A stretch of 64,000 nt of DNA from Sphingobium sp. WTD-1 (GCF_030128825.1 NZ_CP119127.1:3895501-3959500); one strand, 5' to 3'; shown: positions 51,162 through 60,860, numbered from the stretch's first letter. Program-made: numbers and translations. The notes: generated from the letters alone by a model not told the origin.

Positions 51162-51313
51162 AGGTAAACATCAAGAAGGGATTTTCAGAAGCGAGACGCG
51201 CAGCATATCCTTCAATCGAAGAGCAATTAGATACTCTCTATCATGGCGGCTACGATGCTTGGAAAGCGTCGATTGACGAGGTGAAGAACCGCATACCTAA
51301 ACAGCAAAAATAA
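51158..51313 (+). CDS. XkdW-like small tail protein
   Basis: 51 residues: MKVNIKKGFSEARRAAYPSI then EEQLDTLYHGGYDAWKASID and EVKNRIPKQQK. The AYPSIEEQLDxLYH plus Ile-x-x-Val-Lys pattern recurs in small phage tail-fibre region proteins. ATGA-coupled to the previous gene. Its stop lies in the TAAATA motif region of the spike gene. Confidence 0.7.
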   Translation: MKVNIKKGFSEARRAAYPSIEEQLDTLYHGGYDAWKASIDEVKNRIPKQQK

Positions 51314-51334
51314 ATACTCCTGTATAAACAGGAG
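51310..51334 (+). promoter_or_regulatory. TAAATA late-promoter motif with ribosome-site hairpin (spike)
   Basis: ATAAATA at 51310-51316. CTCCTGT (51317-51323) and ACAGGAG (51328-51334) form a perfect 7-bp stem with a 4-base loop; AGGAG is the ribosome site of the gene at 51346. A start five bases after the motif would remove CTCC and release it. Confidence 0.7.
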
Positions 51335-51345
51335 AAAACCACCGC

Positions 51346-54300
51346 ATGGCTTGGTATAAGATTGGGACGATTAATCTAACAAATGGCTCAGACATTGTAA
51401 CAGGGAACGGAACCAACTTCCCTAACAGCATCAGAAAGGGTGACGCCCTTCAAATCGGAAATTCGCTGTATGAGTTAGATGGCGTGGTCAATTCCACGCA
51501 AATGAAGCTGACCAAGCCATATGCAGGTTCGACCTCTTCCAACACCTCATATGCGATTATCCCGACGCAGACCAATGTGCAGGACTTGAACAGCAACGTC
51601 CTCGATCTCATCGACATAGCCAGCGACATAATCGAAAACGGCGTTGAAGGTGGCGATAGCGCCTATGAAACAGCCGTCAAAAACGGATTTGTTGGCACCC
51701 AAGCGGAATGGCTGGAAAGCCTCAAAGGCACAGACGGGCGCGACGGTTCACAGGTTGGCTTGGGCGCGATCGTCAACTTGAACGAGTATAGCGGCCAGCC
51801 AGCAGGCGGCAGCGGCATCAGCGTCATTGTTCCAGTCGCAGCAGGCGACCCGCCAATGAACCTGACGCAATCCGCTCAGGTTATCATTCCTAGCGGCACA
51901 CCAGACGCGGGCATTGCGATTTGGGCGAAGACCACCACATCAGGCATTGCCGTGGTTTTGGGCCTCGTAAATGCCCCTGAGCCACAGCCAGGCGGTAGTG
52001 ACGAAGAACTGGATTTGTCAGGGTCAGGCACAGTTTACGGCGATCCCGGCACTATTTTCCCATTGGGCATCTATCTCGCAGGCAGCACCGCGAATTTCTC
52101 GCTTACCGTGCCGTCAGGTTTTCCCCTTGCCATTGAGCGCCGCAACGAAATTACAGTGCCGGTTGCCAGCCAGTGGACAATCTCAAGCGCTGGTTCGCCA
52201 TGGCCAGTCAGCGGAGATGCCGTTGGATCGTCCAACGTCATCTACAAGCGCGTCTACTCAGGTTCAGGCGGCGCGTCGTCTGATAACAGCAGCATGGTTG
52301 GCGGGCGTCTGCGCCTCATGAGGCATATCCATCTTATCACTGATCCGCTGGCATTGTCGTTCAAGCAGACCACGAACGACGGCACTACGCAGACCCCAGC
52401 CAGCATCAGACTGACGTTCTCAGGCATCGTGAATGAGGAGTATCCGATCCTAGCGACCCTGTATGATTACATGGTTGGCGAATTCACATTGCGCCGTCAC
52501 TGGTCAGGCAGTGCGACCCTTGCCGTGACAGTTGGCCGTGGCAGCTCGTCCACGCAGGTTGTCAGCGATGACGATCCTGCTTTTGCGGCTGGATCGCTCA
52601 AAACATGGTCAGTCGAATTCATCGACAATGTGGGCGGCGCTGGTGGCTCGATCCGCTTTTATGCTGATGGCGTCCAGATAGGCGCAGACAAGCCATGCGA
52701 AGTGAAGTTGCGCATAACCCCAGCCATGGCGCTGGAGTGCAATTCCTCAGGCAACAATACCTCAGACAGCGTGAACAACCTCGACGTTGCATATATCAGC
52801 GTTGGCTTTGGTAAGCCTGTGGTCGAAAGCACCTACGAAACTGCCACGAGCGGCGCGATCACTGCGGCCGATTTGGAAATGCTCTGCGTCGATGCTCGCA
52901 GCTTCTCAACGGCACAGGCACCCGTCACCGTCAGCTATCAAGCGGCGGGACAAAACGCATTCAATATGGAAGTCGTCGTTGGCGAAATGACATTGCCTGC
53001 TGGCCGCGCATACAAGGCCGTCCTTGAAGATTGGTCCAGCGGCGAAGGCGTTGCCCATCCAAATGAGTTGGTGATGACCAAACCAGCGGCGCAAAACTGC
53101 CGCTTTGAGGATGCTGACCTATACAGCGCACAAGCGCCGTGGACTGAGGTTCTACCAAAGGGAGCCGTGCCAAACATCAATGGCATAAACTACTATTGCG
53201 AAGGCATCCGCATGGGAACCTATGTGCAGTTCCAATTCGGCTATGATTGGGACACCACCCAAATGCCTGCAAATCCGTTTGGCGATCCGCAAGGCAAAGA
53301 CAGCTACATGGTGCCGCATAAATGGCTGATCTACGACAACGCAGGCACATTGCTTGGCCGCGTTGAGCAGCCAAATGGCCAGCCTTTGAACACCACAGCT
53401 ACAGGCGTTTCTTGGAGCGGGTCACTTGATGGTCGCGGCAATCCAATGGTGACTGCGGCTAACAAATGGTATCCGAAAGGAACGGTCCGCTCAGGCGTTA
53501 TCTGGCGCTCACACGCAGAGCCGCCAGCTTATACCCAGCAGGAGATTTGGAGCCGCGTTCCTACCTATGACATTGCCGTGCCATTTGCTTCTCAGGGCGG
53601 TGCATCAGTCAACGGCGGCGACTTGCGCGCAGGGACAGGCGAACAGCTAAACGGCTTTGCGAACTATCGCTGGATGCCTTGGGAGAGCAGCACCTACAAC
53701 GACCTCGTTACGGCTGGCACCAACACACTCAATCCGTGGAAATATGGCTCTGACCAAAACGGCATGGTTCCCAACGCCAATACATGGCTGAAATATACCC
53801 CGTTCAATCAGATGGGCCGTTCACCAATTACAGGTCCGGGCGGTGTCCGTGATGATCGTCAGATTATGCCTGAGCCTGTTGCTCGCTATGCGCGCGACGT
53901 GACCTCAAAGCGTCTCCACGATAACAGAGACATGAAGCAAATCGCTTTGGATTATCTGACTGGCTATGCGTCTGATCCATTCCACTGCTTTGAAAATGGA
54001 CGCCTGACGCCGCTCTACAAGGGCGATGCGCGCCGCAATATCACGTTGCGAAATCACTATTATGGCGGTGGCGAGAGCGGCACTCCAGCAGAGCAAGCCT
54101 ATTACATTCAGGGCGGTCGCCCATATGAGTTCGTCACGGCGAACAATCCGCTGCGCGTCCAAGTGCCATATGGTGGCGTTGCTTCCGACAAGCCATATTT
54201 TGGCACCAACCAGATTGACCAAGACCACGCCCACCAATTCCCACATTGGGGATCGCTCATGTGGCAATCGCCTGAGTTTGCGATGCTGGGCCACAAGTTT

Positions 54301-55188
54301 GGCGATCAGGCGCGTCTCTATCTGAATTGGATTTTGAACAACGGCTGGGGTGAAGCTGGCGAGTTCGCATCACGCGGCGCTGCATGGAAATATATGCACG
54401 CGGCAATCGCATGGAAAACCGCATCCAGCAATTCCAGCAGGCTCTATAGCCGCGCTGATATCCTTGATTGGGTCGTGTTCGACTTTGAGGGCTTTTACGA
54501 CAATTTCTATGCCAGCGAAGTTGGATTCCTGAACCCGCCAACGAACATCAGCGGCGGCGGCAACAATGCCATGTTTGCAGGCGCTCAGCGCTTTGGTCCG
54601 TGCCTATGGAACGACGATTACGGCGTTTGGCAGCATGACTTCATGATTGGCTATTGGACCAGTGCGCTCCATGCCGCTGAGAAGATCGGCTTCAACGATG
54701 CGCTCAGAGCGGCATCTGACAAGGCCGAAGCTGTCGTGAACTGGCTCATCACCATGCATCAAAAGCGCGCCACTGGCAGGCTCAATGGCGGCATGAACAT
54801 CAATTCCTATGAGATTGATTACACCGTGCCGCTTTGGACGCCTGCAATGATATCGTCGGCTGGTGGCGTAGCTGCAAACCTGCCTCAGACTTATTCCGCT
54901 ATCGCAACGGCCCAAGGTTCAAATGCGGCCTTTAGTTGGGATAGCTGGAACAACAATGGCTCTGCCAGTTCGCGTGATGGTCAGGCGATGGACCAGCTTT
55001 TGGCAGCACCGTCATTGCTCCGCGACATGGGCAGAACGGACAGCGCCTTGGTTCAAGCTGAGACGAATGCGCTCGCATATCGCCAAAGCAAGATCACCAG
55101 CGAAACCGCAAAGGGCGCTGCGACTGCTGGCAGCACATGGTTCCAATACCATCAAACAACCAACAATCCGCCATACAAGGCTAACTAA
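51346..55188 (+). CDS. very large tailspike-like protein (1280 residues)
   Basis: The N-terminal ~150 residues look like a virion-attachment domain (MAWYKIGTINLTNGSDIVTG; GFVGTQAEWLESLKGTDGRD, a collagen-like linker). Residues ~150-480 are beta-rich, including a LamG-like segment (LSFKQTTNDGTTQTPASIRL). The last ~700 residues have aromatic- and Asn-rich sequence (FNQMGRSPITGPGGVRDDRQ, YLTGYASDPFHCFENGRLTP, WILNNGWGEAGEFASRGAAW) that may be an alpha/alpha-barrel enzyme acting on surface glycans. No specific family recognised. Confidence 0.7.
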   Translation: MAWYKIGTINLTNGSDIVTGNGTNFPNSIRKGDALQIGNSLYELDGVVNSTQMKLTKPYAGSTSSNTSYAIIPTQTNVQDLNSNVLDLIDIASDIIENGVEGGDSAYETAVKNGFVGTQAEWLESLKGTDGRDGSQVGLGAIVNLNEYSGQPAGGSGISVIVPVAAGDPPMNLTQSAQVIIPSGTPDAGIAIWAKTTTSGIAVVLGLVNAPEPQPGGSDEELDLSGSGTVYGDPGTIFPLGIYLAGSTANFSLTVPSGFPLAIERRNEITVPVASQWTISSAGSPWPVSGDAVGSSNVIYKRVYSGSGGASSDNSSMVGGRLRLMRHIHLITDPLALSFKQTTNDGTTQTPASIRLTFSGIVNEEYPILATLYDYMVGEFTLRRHWSGSATLAVTVGRGSSSTQVVSDDDPAFAAGSLKTWSVEFIDNVGGAGGSIRFYADGVQIGADKPCEVKLRITPAMALECNSSGNNTSDSVNNLDVAYISVGFGKPVVESTYETATSGAITAADLEMLCVDARSFSTAQAPVTVSYQAAGQNAFNMEVVVGEMTLPAGRAYKAVLEDWSSGEGVAHPNELVMTKPAAQNCRFEDADLYSAQAPWTEVLPKGAVPNINGINYYCEGIRMGTYVQFQFGYDWDTTQMPANPFGDPQGKDSYMVPHKWLIYDNAGTLLGRVEQPNGQPLNTTATGVSWSGSLDGRGNPMVTAANKWYPKGTVRSGVIWRSHAEPPAYTQQEIWSRVPTYDIAVPFASQGGASVNGGDLRAGTGEQLNGFANYRWMPWESSTYNDLVTAGTNTLNPWKYGSDQNGMVPNANTWLKYTPFNQMGRSPITGPGGVRDDRQIMPEPVARYARDVTSKRLHDNRDMKQIALDYLTGYASDPFHCFENGRLTPLYKGDARRNITLRNHYYGGGESGTPAEQAYYIQGGRPYEFVTANNPLRVQVPYGGVASDKPYFGTNQIDQDHAHQFPHWGSLMWQSPEFAMLGHKFGDQARLYLNWILNNGWGEAGEFASRGAAWKYMHAAIAWKTASSNSSRLYSRADILDWVVFDFEGFYDNFYASEVGFLNPPTNISGGGNNAMFAGAQRFGPCLWNDDYGVWQHDFMIGYWTSALHAAEKIGFNDALRAASDKAEAVVNWLITMHQKRATGRLNGGMNINSYEIDYTVPLWTPAMISSAGGVAANLPQTYSAIATAQGSNAAFSWDSWNNNGSASSRDGQAMDQLLAAPSLLRDMGRTDSALVQAETNALAYRQSKITSETAKGAATAGSTWFQYHQTTNNPPYKAN

Positions 55189-55202
55189 GGAGACTGCCTA
55201 TA

Positions 55203-55547
55203 GTGCTACATTTGAGACATTATCCAGAGGAGCCAGATGGCGTTGTGGTCCTCCGCAAACTGCATATCATCAAGGATAAAGACCTTGACGGAAACCCTGT
55301 TGAGCGAACCGTCACTGATGCCCATTTTAAGATCGCCGTTGAGGGCAATGAGATTGTGAATCTCAGCTTAGGAGATGGGATCACATGGGACGGAACAACG
55401 CAGTCGCTTTCGTTGGTTCTTAAAAACAGCGATCTAAGCGATATCACGTCATCAACTGATGGCGATTACCAATATTATATAACCTTAGAGACTGGCAGGA
55501 TCATAACCCTGTTCGCAGGACGCACATATATGGAGAGAAGCCTATAA
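55203..55547 (+). CDS. small protein between spike and collagen-like fibre
   Basis: 114 residues from GTG, 14 bases after the spike stop, with GGAGACT as ribosome site. Beta-rich ([37 protein letters not shown]). Probably an adaptor or fibre-base protein in the same transcript as the spike. No family recognised. Confidence 0.6.
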   Translation: MLHLRHYPEEPDGVVVLRKLHIIKDKDLDGNPVERTVTDAHFKIAVEGNEIVNLSLGDGITWDGTTQSLSLVLKNSDLSDITSSTDGDYQYYITLETGRIITLFAGRTYMERSL

Positions 55548-55548
55548 G

Positions 55549-56901
<1,353 letters not shown>

Positions 56902-56926
56902 CCCATTGTAATATTAGGCCCATTCT

Positions 56927-56968
56927 CTGTTCCAATTAAATACTGGAAACAGGGAGGGCCGCAATGGC
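56927..56968 (+). promoter_or_regulatory. TAAATA late-promoter motif with ribosome-site hairpin
   Basis: TAAATA at 56937-56942 (extended TAAATACTGGAAAC). CTGTTCC (56927-56933) pairs with GGAAACAG (56945-56952, one bulge), extending by weaker pairs over GGGAGG, the ribosome site of the gene at 56969. Confidence 0.65.
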
Positions 56969-57376
56969 ATGACGAATGAAACGCATAGCACAACGAAGCT
57001 CGAAACTCAGGTTGTTGTGCAACCAAAGACCACCGCGCTCTCGCCATATGACTCAGCCCTAAGCCTAATGCCTTTCCTGCTGTTTTTGGGTGCTTTGTTC
57101 GCCATCATAAAGGGTGGCGCTTGGATGAAGGATCGCACCGCGAAGGAAGTTCAGGATTTTACCCAGATAGGGAACAGGTTGGACGAACTGGAAAAGGACG
57201 TGAAAGGCATGTCATCCCTGTCTGTCTCGCTCCACGATCACGAACGGCGCATCACCGTCATTGAGACGGACTATCGACATATCAACACAACGCTGGACGA
57301 ATTGAAGGTGGGCATCAAACAGCTAAACGACAATGTGCTGGATTTGGCTCAGCGCTTGCCCCGCAAAGAGGCTTAA
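56969..57376 (+). CDS. membrane protein with coiled coil, holin-like or superinfection-related
   Basis: 135 residues. One membrane span (ALSLMPFLLFLGALFAIIKG) flanked by a soluble N-terminus and a C-terminal coiled coil (IGNRLDELEKDVKGMSSLSV, TTLDELKVGIKQLNDNVLDL). Late promoter and place after the fibre genes suggest a lysis or envelope function; a class III-like holin or spanin partner is possible. Tail-to-tail overlap of 4 bases with the next minus gene. Confidence 0.6.
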   Translation: MTNETHSTTKLETQVVVQPKTTALSPYDSALSLMPFLLFLGALFAIIKGGAWMKDRTAKEVQDFTQIGNRLDELEKDVKGMSSLSVSLHDHERRITVIETDYRHINTTLDELKVGIKQLNDNVLDLAQRLPRKEA

Positions 57377-57795
57377 ATCCCTCTGACTTGGTAACGAACG
57401 CGGCCAACGAACTCCTGCTTTGGAAAGCCCTCAAGGCGCGGATTGGTCGCCGCTGTTGTCTCGCTGCCGCCTTCCATATCCAAGAACCCCATACGGCATA
57501 GCCAGTTCAGTTCTTTGCCCACCATCTGCCATTCTGACCGTTCGATTAGGGTGTCTAAATCTGCGTCCTTCTTGGCATATTGCTGGAACACATAGCGTAG
57601 GCGGCGCAGTGCCATGCCGTCAGTGAAGCCGCTGCCGTCCAAATCCAGTATGGCTTGCTCTACGGCCTCTGGCGTCGATCCCAGCTTTTTAGCGAAATGG
57701 CTGAGCTGCTTGTCGTTCTTGAAGCCCTGATAGAAGCCTGCGCGGACGAACAGGTCTATGAGTTGGTGGGGCTGGTGCGTGGGGATGGTCTTCAT
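57373..57795 (-). CDS. unknown protein next to the iteron array
   Basis: 140 residues from MKTIPTHQPHQLIDLFVRAG. Helical, with KNDKQLSHFAKKLGSTPEAV that could be a helix-turn-helix and TDGMALRRLRYVFQQYAKKD. The start was chosen from the TAAATA-N4-ATG spacing on the minus strand. The frame extends upstream to a TTG at 57885 or an ATG at 57867, which would put the start against the iterons; a longer product may be made from another promoter. Could be a regulator or replication-associated protein, by location only. Confidence 0.6.
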   Translation of the reverse strand: MKTIPTHQPHQLIDLFVRAGFYQGFKNDKQLSHFAKKLGSTPEAVEQAILDLDGSGFTDGMALRRLRYVFQQYAKKDADLDTLIERSEWQMVGKELNWLCRMGFLDMEGGSETTAATNPRLEGFPKQEFVGRVRYQVRGI

Positions 57796-57810
57796 CCAGT
57801 ATTTATGGAT
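57793..57810 (-). promoter_or_regulatory. TAAATA motif four bases before a minus-strand ATG
   Basis: On the minus strand CCATAAATACTGGATG: motif at 57805-57800, four bases, ATG at 57795. ATCCA before the motif pairs with TGGAT over the start codon. Confidence 0.6.
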
Positions 57811-57886
57811 TTCGCCCCGCCGCAAAATGGCGCGATTTCCATCGTTTACGATTTGGCAGGGTGACATTGTTACTTTGTTACCCAAT

Positions 57887-58027
57887 CAAAGTAACACCAA
57901 AGTAACGCCATAGTGACATCATAGTGACACCAAAGTAACATCAGGGTGACAAATTGCCCTGAAAACCCTAGTATTTCTGCGGGTTTCCGAGGCTTATAAT
58001 GATATAATAATATAAAATAAAATAATG
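57887..58027. other. candidate replication origin: iterons plus AT-rich tract
   Basis: Six direct 11-bp repeats at 57887-57952 with consensus CAAAGTAACAC (units such as CAAAGTAACGC, CATAGTGACAT, CATAGTGACAC). Inverted copies (GTTACTTTG) lie just before, inside the end of the minus frame. About 40 bases later, 57994-58027 is a run of nearly pure A/T. Iterons next to an AT-rich unwinding region are the classic plan of an initiator-bound origin. Confidence 0.5.
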
Positions 58028-58313
58028 GCGAAGGCTCAAGTTACTCGCCTTCTTCTTCCATTTTCTTTTTCAGCACATACACGACCTTACAGGTCGCATA
58101 AAATAAATTCGTAACGAATTTGCGTTGGATTTTTTCATCTTCGTTCAATCACTCGCATTAGGCCATTCGCAGATTAGCTGCTCACGGCCTAATTAGCTCG
58201 CCCACTGGAAAGCACATGACAGCATTAGGCTTCGCCAGTTCGCCATAAATGGAAGTGGCCCCGCGCGATTTTAAAATAGACTTCCGTATCGAGAGTAATT
58301 TACAATAAAATAC
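58028..58313. other. gene-free AT-rich stretch with small hairpins
   Basis: No credible frame. Contains GAAGGC/GCCTTC at 58033-58050, the small repeat CGACC/GGTCG and the palindrome AAATTCG/CGAATTT near 58105-58125, and CCTAAT/ATTAGC-type short repeats. These could be part of the origin or terminators; nothing decisive. Confidence 0.3.
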
Positions 58314-58446
58314 TAAATAATATTGGGCGGTAGTTACGTCTTAAATTCCACAAATCCTATAGCAAGCTGCCGCCCATAGGATTTGAATTTGAGACAAGAT
58401 GCAGTGGAATGCATCTTTAAAGGGCAATGCTATAGGAAAAACATAA
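58314..58446 (+). promoter_or_regulatory. TAAATA motif and structured leader with mutually exclusive pairings
   Basis: TAAATA at 58314-58319. In the leader, CAAATCCTAT (58351-58360) pairs perfectly with ATAGGATTTG (58376-58385). The overlapping TCCTATAGCA (58355-58364) pairs perfectly with TGCTATAGGA (58428-58437), which holds the ribosome site. CCGCCC in the first loop is complementary to GGGCGG at 58325-58330. GATGCA/TGCATC forms another stem at 58399-58416. Confidence 0.6.
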
Positions 58447-59298
58447 ATGACGAAAACACCATCTTGGATTGCTCTATCTCAGCAAATCCTATCCAAAGAA
58501 ACAAATTCAAAGGGCGGCGGCGTAACTCGCAAGGCAATCACTCAGTATCGCGATCAACTGCTTAATGGCAAAGCGCTCACTGAGAAGCAGGCGCAGCATT
58601 TCATCCAGACCATCAATATGCAGCTTGGCTTGGACCTTGACGTAAATCAGCCTGTCCAGATCAGCAGGAAAGTCCGCTCAGACTGGCGCAAAAAGATCGG
58701 CGTCCAAACCACCACTACCATATCGAATGATCCTGAGGCGCTATGGGCGGCCTTGGTTGAACACTATGGTAGCTGGGAGGCAGTATCACACGCGGCAATT
58801 GACCGCCTTGAGCGCGAGAATGGCTCTGTAAAACCTCAGGCAGCAGCGCAGCCGCAAGCGGCGTTGGATCGCACGTCAGGCGTCACGGCCAGCGTTTGGG
58901 ACAACGCCAGCGGCACAACTGGCAATCTCGATTACAAAGACGGCACCAAGGAACACCTCGTTTTCGACGGCAAGCTCAAGAAGGTTATGAAGAAGCTGGC
59001 TGATGCCCATGACGGCGAGTTGGCGGAAAAGGTGCTTGAAAGGATCGCTGTCGCCACTGACGGTTTGGAAAGCCGCTTCGCATTTGAATACAGCCCAATC
59101 TTCGCTGCTGGCGATCCAAAGGCGAAAAAGGCACCTGCAACTGCTCAGTGTATCGTGATGAAATCCACGCCGCTGGCTGGTGGTGCGCCAGAATTTTCCC
59201 TGATCGGCATCAATGGTCCTGCAATCCCATTCGTGAAGCAGCAGAATTATAGGCCATCAGGCAAGCAACCAGATATAAAGGCGTTTATTCCGAAATGA
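58447..59298 (+). CDS. unknown prophage protein (283 residues)
   Basis: MTKTPSWIALSQQILSKETN, then a helical N-terminal half (AITQYRDQLLNGKALTEKQA), a central linker, and a C-terminal domain with LVFDGKLKKVMKKLADAHDG and a beta region (SLIGINGPAIPFVKQQNYRP). It contains no recognised motif. The complex leader suggests tight control. Location beside the putative origin and before holin and endolysin genes is the only functional hint. Confidence 0.65.
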   Translation: MTKTPSWIALSQQILSKETNSKGGGVTRKAITQYRDQLLNGKALTEKQAQHFIQTINMQLGLDLDVNQPVQISRKVRSDWRKKIGVQTTTTISNDPEALWAALVEHYGSWEAVSHAAIDRLERENGSVKPQAAAQPQAALDRTSGVTASVWDNASGTTGNLDYKDGTKEHLVFDGKLKKVMKKLADAHDGELAEKVLERIAVATDGLESRFAFEYSPIFAAGDPKAKKAPATAQCIVMKSTPLAGGAPEFSLIGINGPAIPFVKQQNYRPSGKQPDIKAFIPK

Positions 59299-59319
59299 CG
59301 GGATTTTGACGCTTTGGAC

Positions 59320-59361
59320 TAAATAGATATGTCGAAGACGTTACCATATCTAAGACAATAG
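59320..59361 (+). CDS. possible 10-residue leader peptide behind a TAAATA motif
   Basis: TAAATA at 59320-59325, three bases, then ATG and the frame Met-Ser-Lys-Thr-Leu-Pro-Tyr-Leu-Arg-Gln-stop, ending 59361, just before a terminator hairpin. The spacing resembles the other leaderless sites. Could be a leader peptide or chance. Confidence 0.25.
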
Positions 59362-59380
59362 GCATTTACTATCTCCGTGG

Positions 59381-59410
59381 AACCTCGTTGGATTAAACCA
59401 GCGGGGTTTC
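59381..59410 (+). terminator. terminator hairpin before the holin promoter
   Basis: AACCTCGTTGG (59381-59391) pairs with CCAGCGGGGTT (59398-59408) in 11 pairs including two G-U, loop of six, followed by TTCATATT. Stops read-through just upstream of the TAAATA motif at 59422. Confidence 0.6.
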
Positions 59411-59435
59411 ATATTGCCTGATAAATACCTGTATG
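59410..59435 (+). promoter_or_regulatory. TAAATA motif five bases before ATG (holin)
   Basis: ATAAATA at 59421-59427, then CCTGT and ATG at 59433. CATAT (59410-59414) pairs with GTATG (59431-59435, one G-U) over the start codon. No ribosome site in the spacer. Confidence 0.5.
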
Positions 59436-59720
59436 TTCCAGAATCTCAAAGACAGGATCAAGAAGGTTATCAGTGCCTTGAAGCCGCTGGCTGATAATGA
59501 CGGCATTGCGACCGGAATTATGAGGTGGGTGCGACCTTGTGCGTTCTTCCTTCTCGTCGCGCTCTTTGTGGTTGGCTGGTTCAACACCGCCACTTTGCTG
59601 GCGTATGCAGGCGCATTGGCCGCGTTCCCTCAGGATTTTTGGAACGTCGTGTTCATCATCCTTGGCAGCATCGCAGGCAGCAAAGGCATGGCTGACATTG
59701 GGAAGCTGATAAAAAGATGA
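59433..59720 (+). CDS. holin of the three-membrane-span (3TM) type
   Basis: 95 residues. A basic amphipathic N-terminus (MFQNLKDRIKKVISALKPLA), then RWVRPCAFFLLVALFVVGWF, LAYAGALAAFPQDFWNVVFI and ILGSIAGSKGMADIGKLIKR. This matches the 3TM holin family known from prophages and GTAs. Holins permeabilise the inner membrane to release endolysin. The endolysin gene lies 1.1 kb downstream on the other strand, with the same kind of promoter. Confidence 0.8.
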   Translation: MFQNLKDRIKKVISALKPLADNDGIATGIMRWVRPCAFFLLVALFVVGWFNTATLLAYAGALAAFPQDFWNVVFIILGSIAGSKGMADIGKLIKR

Positions 59721-59866
59721 AGATACGCAAACTGATATTCCGCATTGCAGAGGACCATCAACACCTTGAAACGATCATGAAGCTGTTGGCAGAGCCATAT
59801 CCAGTGCCATTCGTGACGGAACTTGAGGAAGAGATACTGAGGGGTTTCTACAAGAAACAGGGCTAA
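59717..59866 (+). CDS. small protein coupled to the holin
   Basis: 49 residues, MKIRKLIFRIAEDHQHLETI to EEILRGFYKKQG, joined to the holin by ATGA. Hydrophilic and helical, no signal peptide or lipobox, so not an obvious spanin. A holin-associated regulator (antiholin-like) is a guess from coupling only. Confidence 0.55.
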   Translation: MKIRKLIFRIAEDHQHLETIMKLLAEPYPVPFVTELEEEILRGFYKKQG

Positions 59867-59890
59867 GAACGCCTGAAATCACGCCTGTCG

Positions 59891-59941
59891 ATAAATATCC
59901 TTGAAAGCGAGGCGCTTTGCCGCGTTTGTTAAATAGGATAT
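59891..59941 (+). promoter_or_regulatory. double TAAATA late-promoter motifs with ribosome-site pairing
   Basis: ATAAATA at 59891-59897 and a second TAAATA at 59930-59935. ATATCC (59895-59900) pairs with GGATAT (59936-59941), which overlaps the AGGAT ribosome site of the gene at 59948. An inner hairpin AAAGCG/CGCTTT lies between. Confidence 0.55.
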
Positions 59942-59947
59942 TTTCAA

Positions 59948-60622
59948 ATGAAAACACTACTCACAGGCTTCAAGGCCACAACTGAAATCAGACCATCATT
60001 AGATATTGAAGCTAACCAAAACGAGATACGTCAAGCTATCCAGTCGGTATGCGACCTGCTTCCACATGACGCATCGCTGCCAGCTTATTGGTCCATGACT
60101 GCATATGACCCAGCAGGAAAGCATAACCACCAGAGCGTCCAAGCCCTAACTGGCGTCGTCCTTGAATATGAAAAGCGCTACGAGGTCGAATTGCTCAATG
60201 CCCTCAAGCAGATGCCGTGGCATTTCCTGATTGTCGAAACTGAGCGCAAAAGCGGCCAGTTCGTCAGCGTCTTTTTCCCCTTGGGATTTGAGCCAGACGT
60301 GAACCGCTTCATGCGTATCGCAGGCGTCTTAGTGCAGCAGCTTGCCGTCTATGGGCTGAGCAAGGGCAGCGGCACCCCAACATTCCTTGTGAAGCTCGTT
60401 GGAGGGCAGACAGTGCTGGAACATGCAGGCCCAGCTATTGGCCTCAGCTTCATCAGCGAAACGCGCGACGTGGAAGCGAACGGCGCGATACAGGCATTTC
60501 AGGGGCCAAAGCCTGTCGCTCAACGCCCTGCGCTTGTCGCGGCACTACCTGCCAAGCAAACCAAGGAGAAGCAGATTGCAGCGCATTTCAGAATGCTCGC
60601 CAACCTCTTTGACCCAGAATAA
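59948..60622 (+). CDS. unknown prophage protein (224 residues)
   Basis: MKTLLTGFKATTEIRPSLDI, then ALKQMPWHFLIVETERKSGQ and FVSVFFPLGFEPDVNRFMRI and GGQTVLEHAGPAIGLSFISE; mixed alpha/beta, no membrane segment or known motif. Expressed from its own late promoter, followed by a terminator, so it is a single-gene late unit. Confidence 0.65.
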   Translation: MKTLLTGFKATTEIRPSLDIEANQNEIRQAIQSVCDLLPHDASLPAYWSMTAYDPAGKHNHQSVQALTGVVLEYEKRYEVELLNALKQMPWHFLIVETERKSGQFVSVFFPLGFEPDVNRFMRIAGVLVQQLAVYGLSKGSGTPTFLVKLVGGQTVLEHAGPAIGLSFISETRDVEANGAIQAFQGPKPVAQRPALVAALPAKQTKEKQIAAHFRMLANLFDPE

Positions 60623-60633
60623 CTTTCACGACG

Positions 60634-60670
60634 AAGCCCGCTCCTGACACGACAGTTGCGGGCTTTCTGT
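60634..60670 (+). terminator. rho-independent terminator
   Basis: AAGCCCGC (60634-60641) and GCGGGCTT (60658-60665) pair across a 16-base loop, followed by TCTGTT. Ends the plus-strand unit starting near 59.9 kb. Confidence 0.75.
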
Positions 60671-60673
60671 TGG

Positions 60674-60847
60674 CTATATACGTGCGCCATCATAAAGTGC
60701 GGCAAGCGAATTGCTATCCCAACAAGTAGAGACTTCTCCTGTCTCTTCGTCTTGATGATAGGCCAATCCAAACAGGCCATCAATGAAGCAAGCCCTGATG
60801 CTACCAAACGTGCGCCATTCAATCAGTATGCTGATTTTCTTTTCCAT
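60674..60847 (-). CDS. small protein downstream of the endolysin
   Basis: 57 residues from MEKKISILIEWRTFGSIRAC, with EVSTCWDSNSLAALYDGARI at the end. It begins 13 bases after the endolysin stop, so the two are probably co-transcribed. Three Cys. Not a clear spanin. A longer reading would overlap the endolysin gene. Confidence 0.5.
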   Translation of the reverse strand: MEKKISILIEWRTFGSIRACFIDGLFGLAYHQDEETGEVSTCWDSNSLAALYDGARI

Positions 60848-60860
60848 CGTTATGTTATCT

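Noticed and set aside
57887..57952. Tandem repeats considered as a CRISPR array
   Set aside because: Units are 11 bp, directly adjacent with no spacers and no cas genes nearby; iterons fit.
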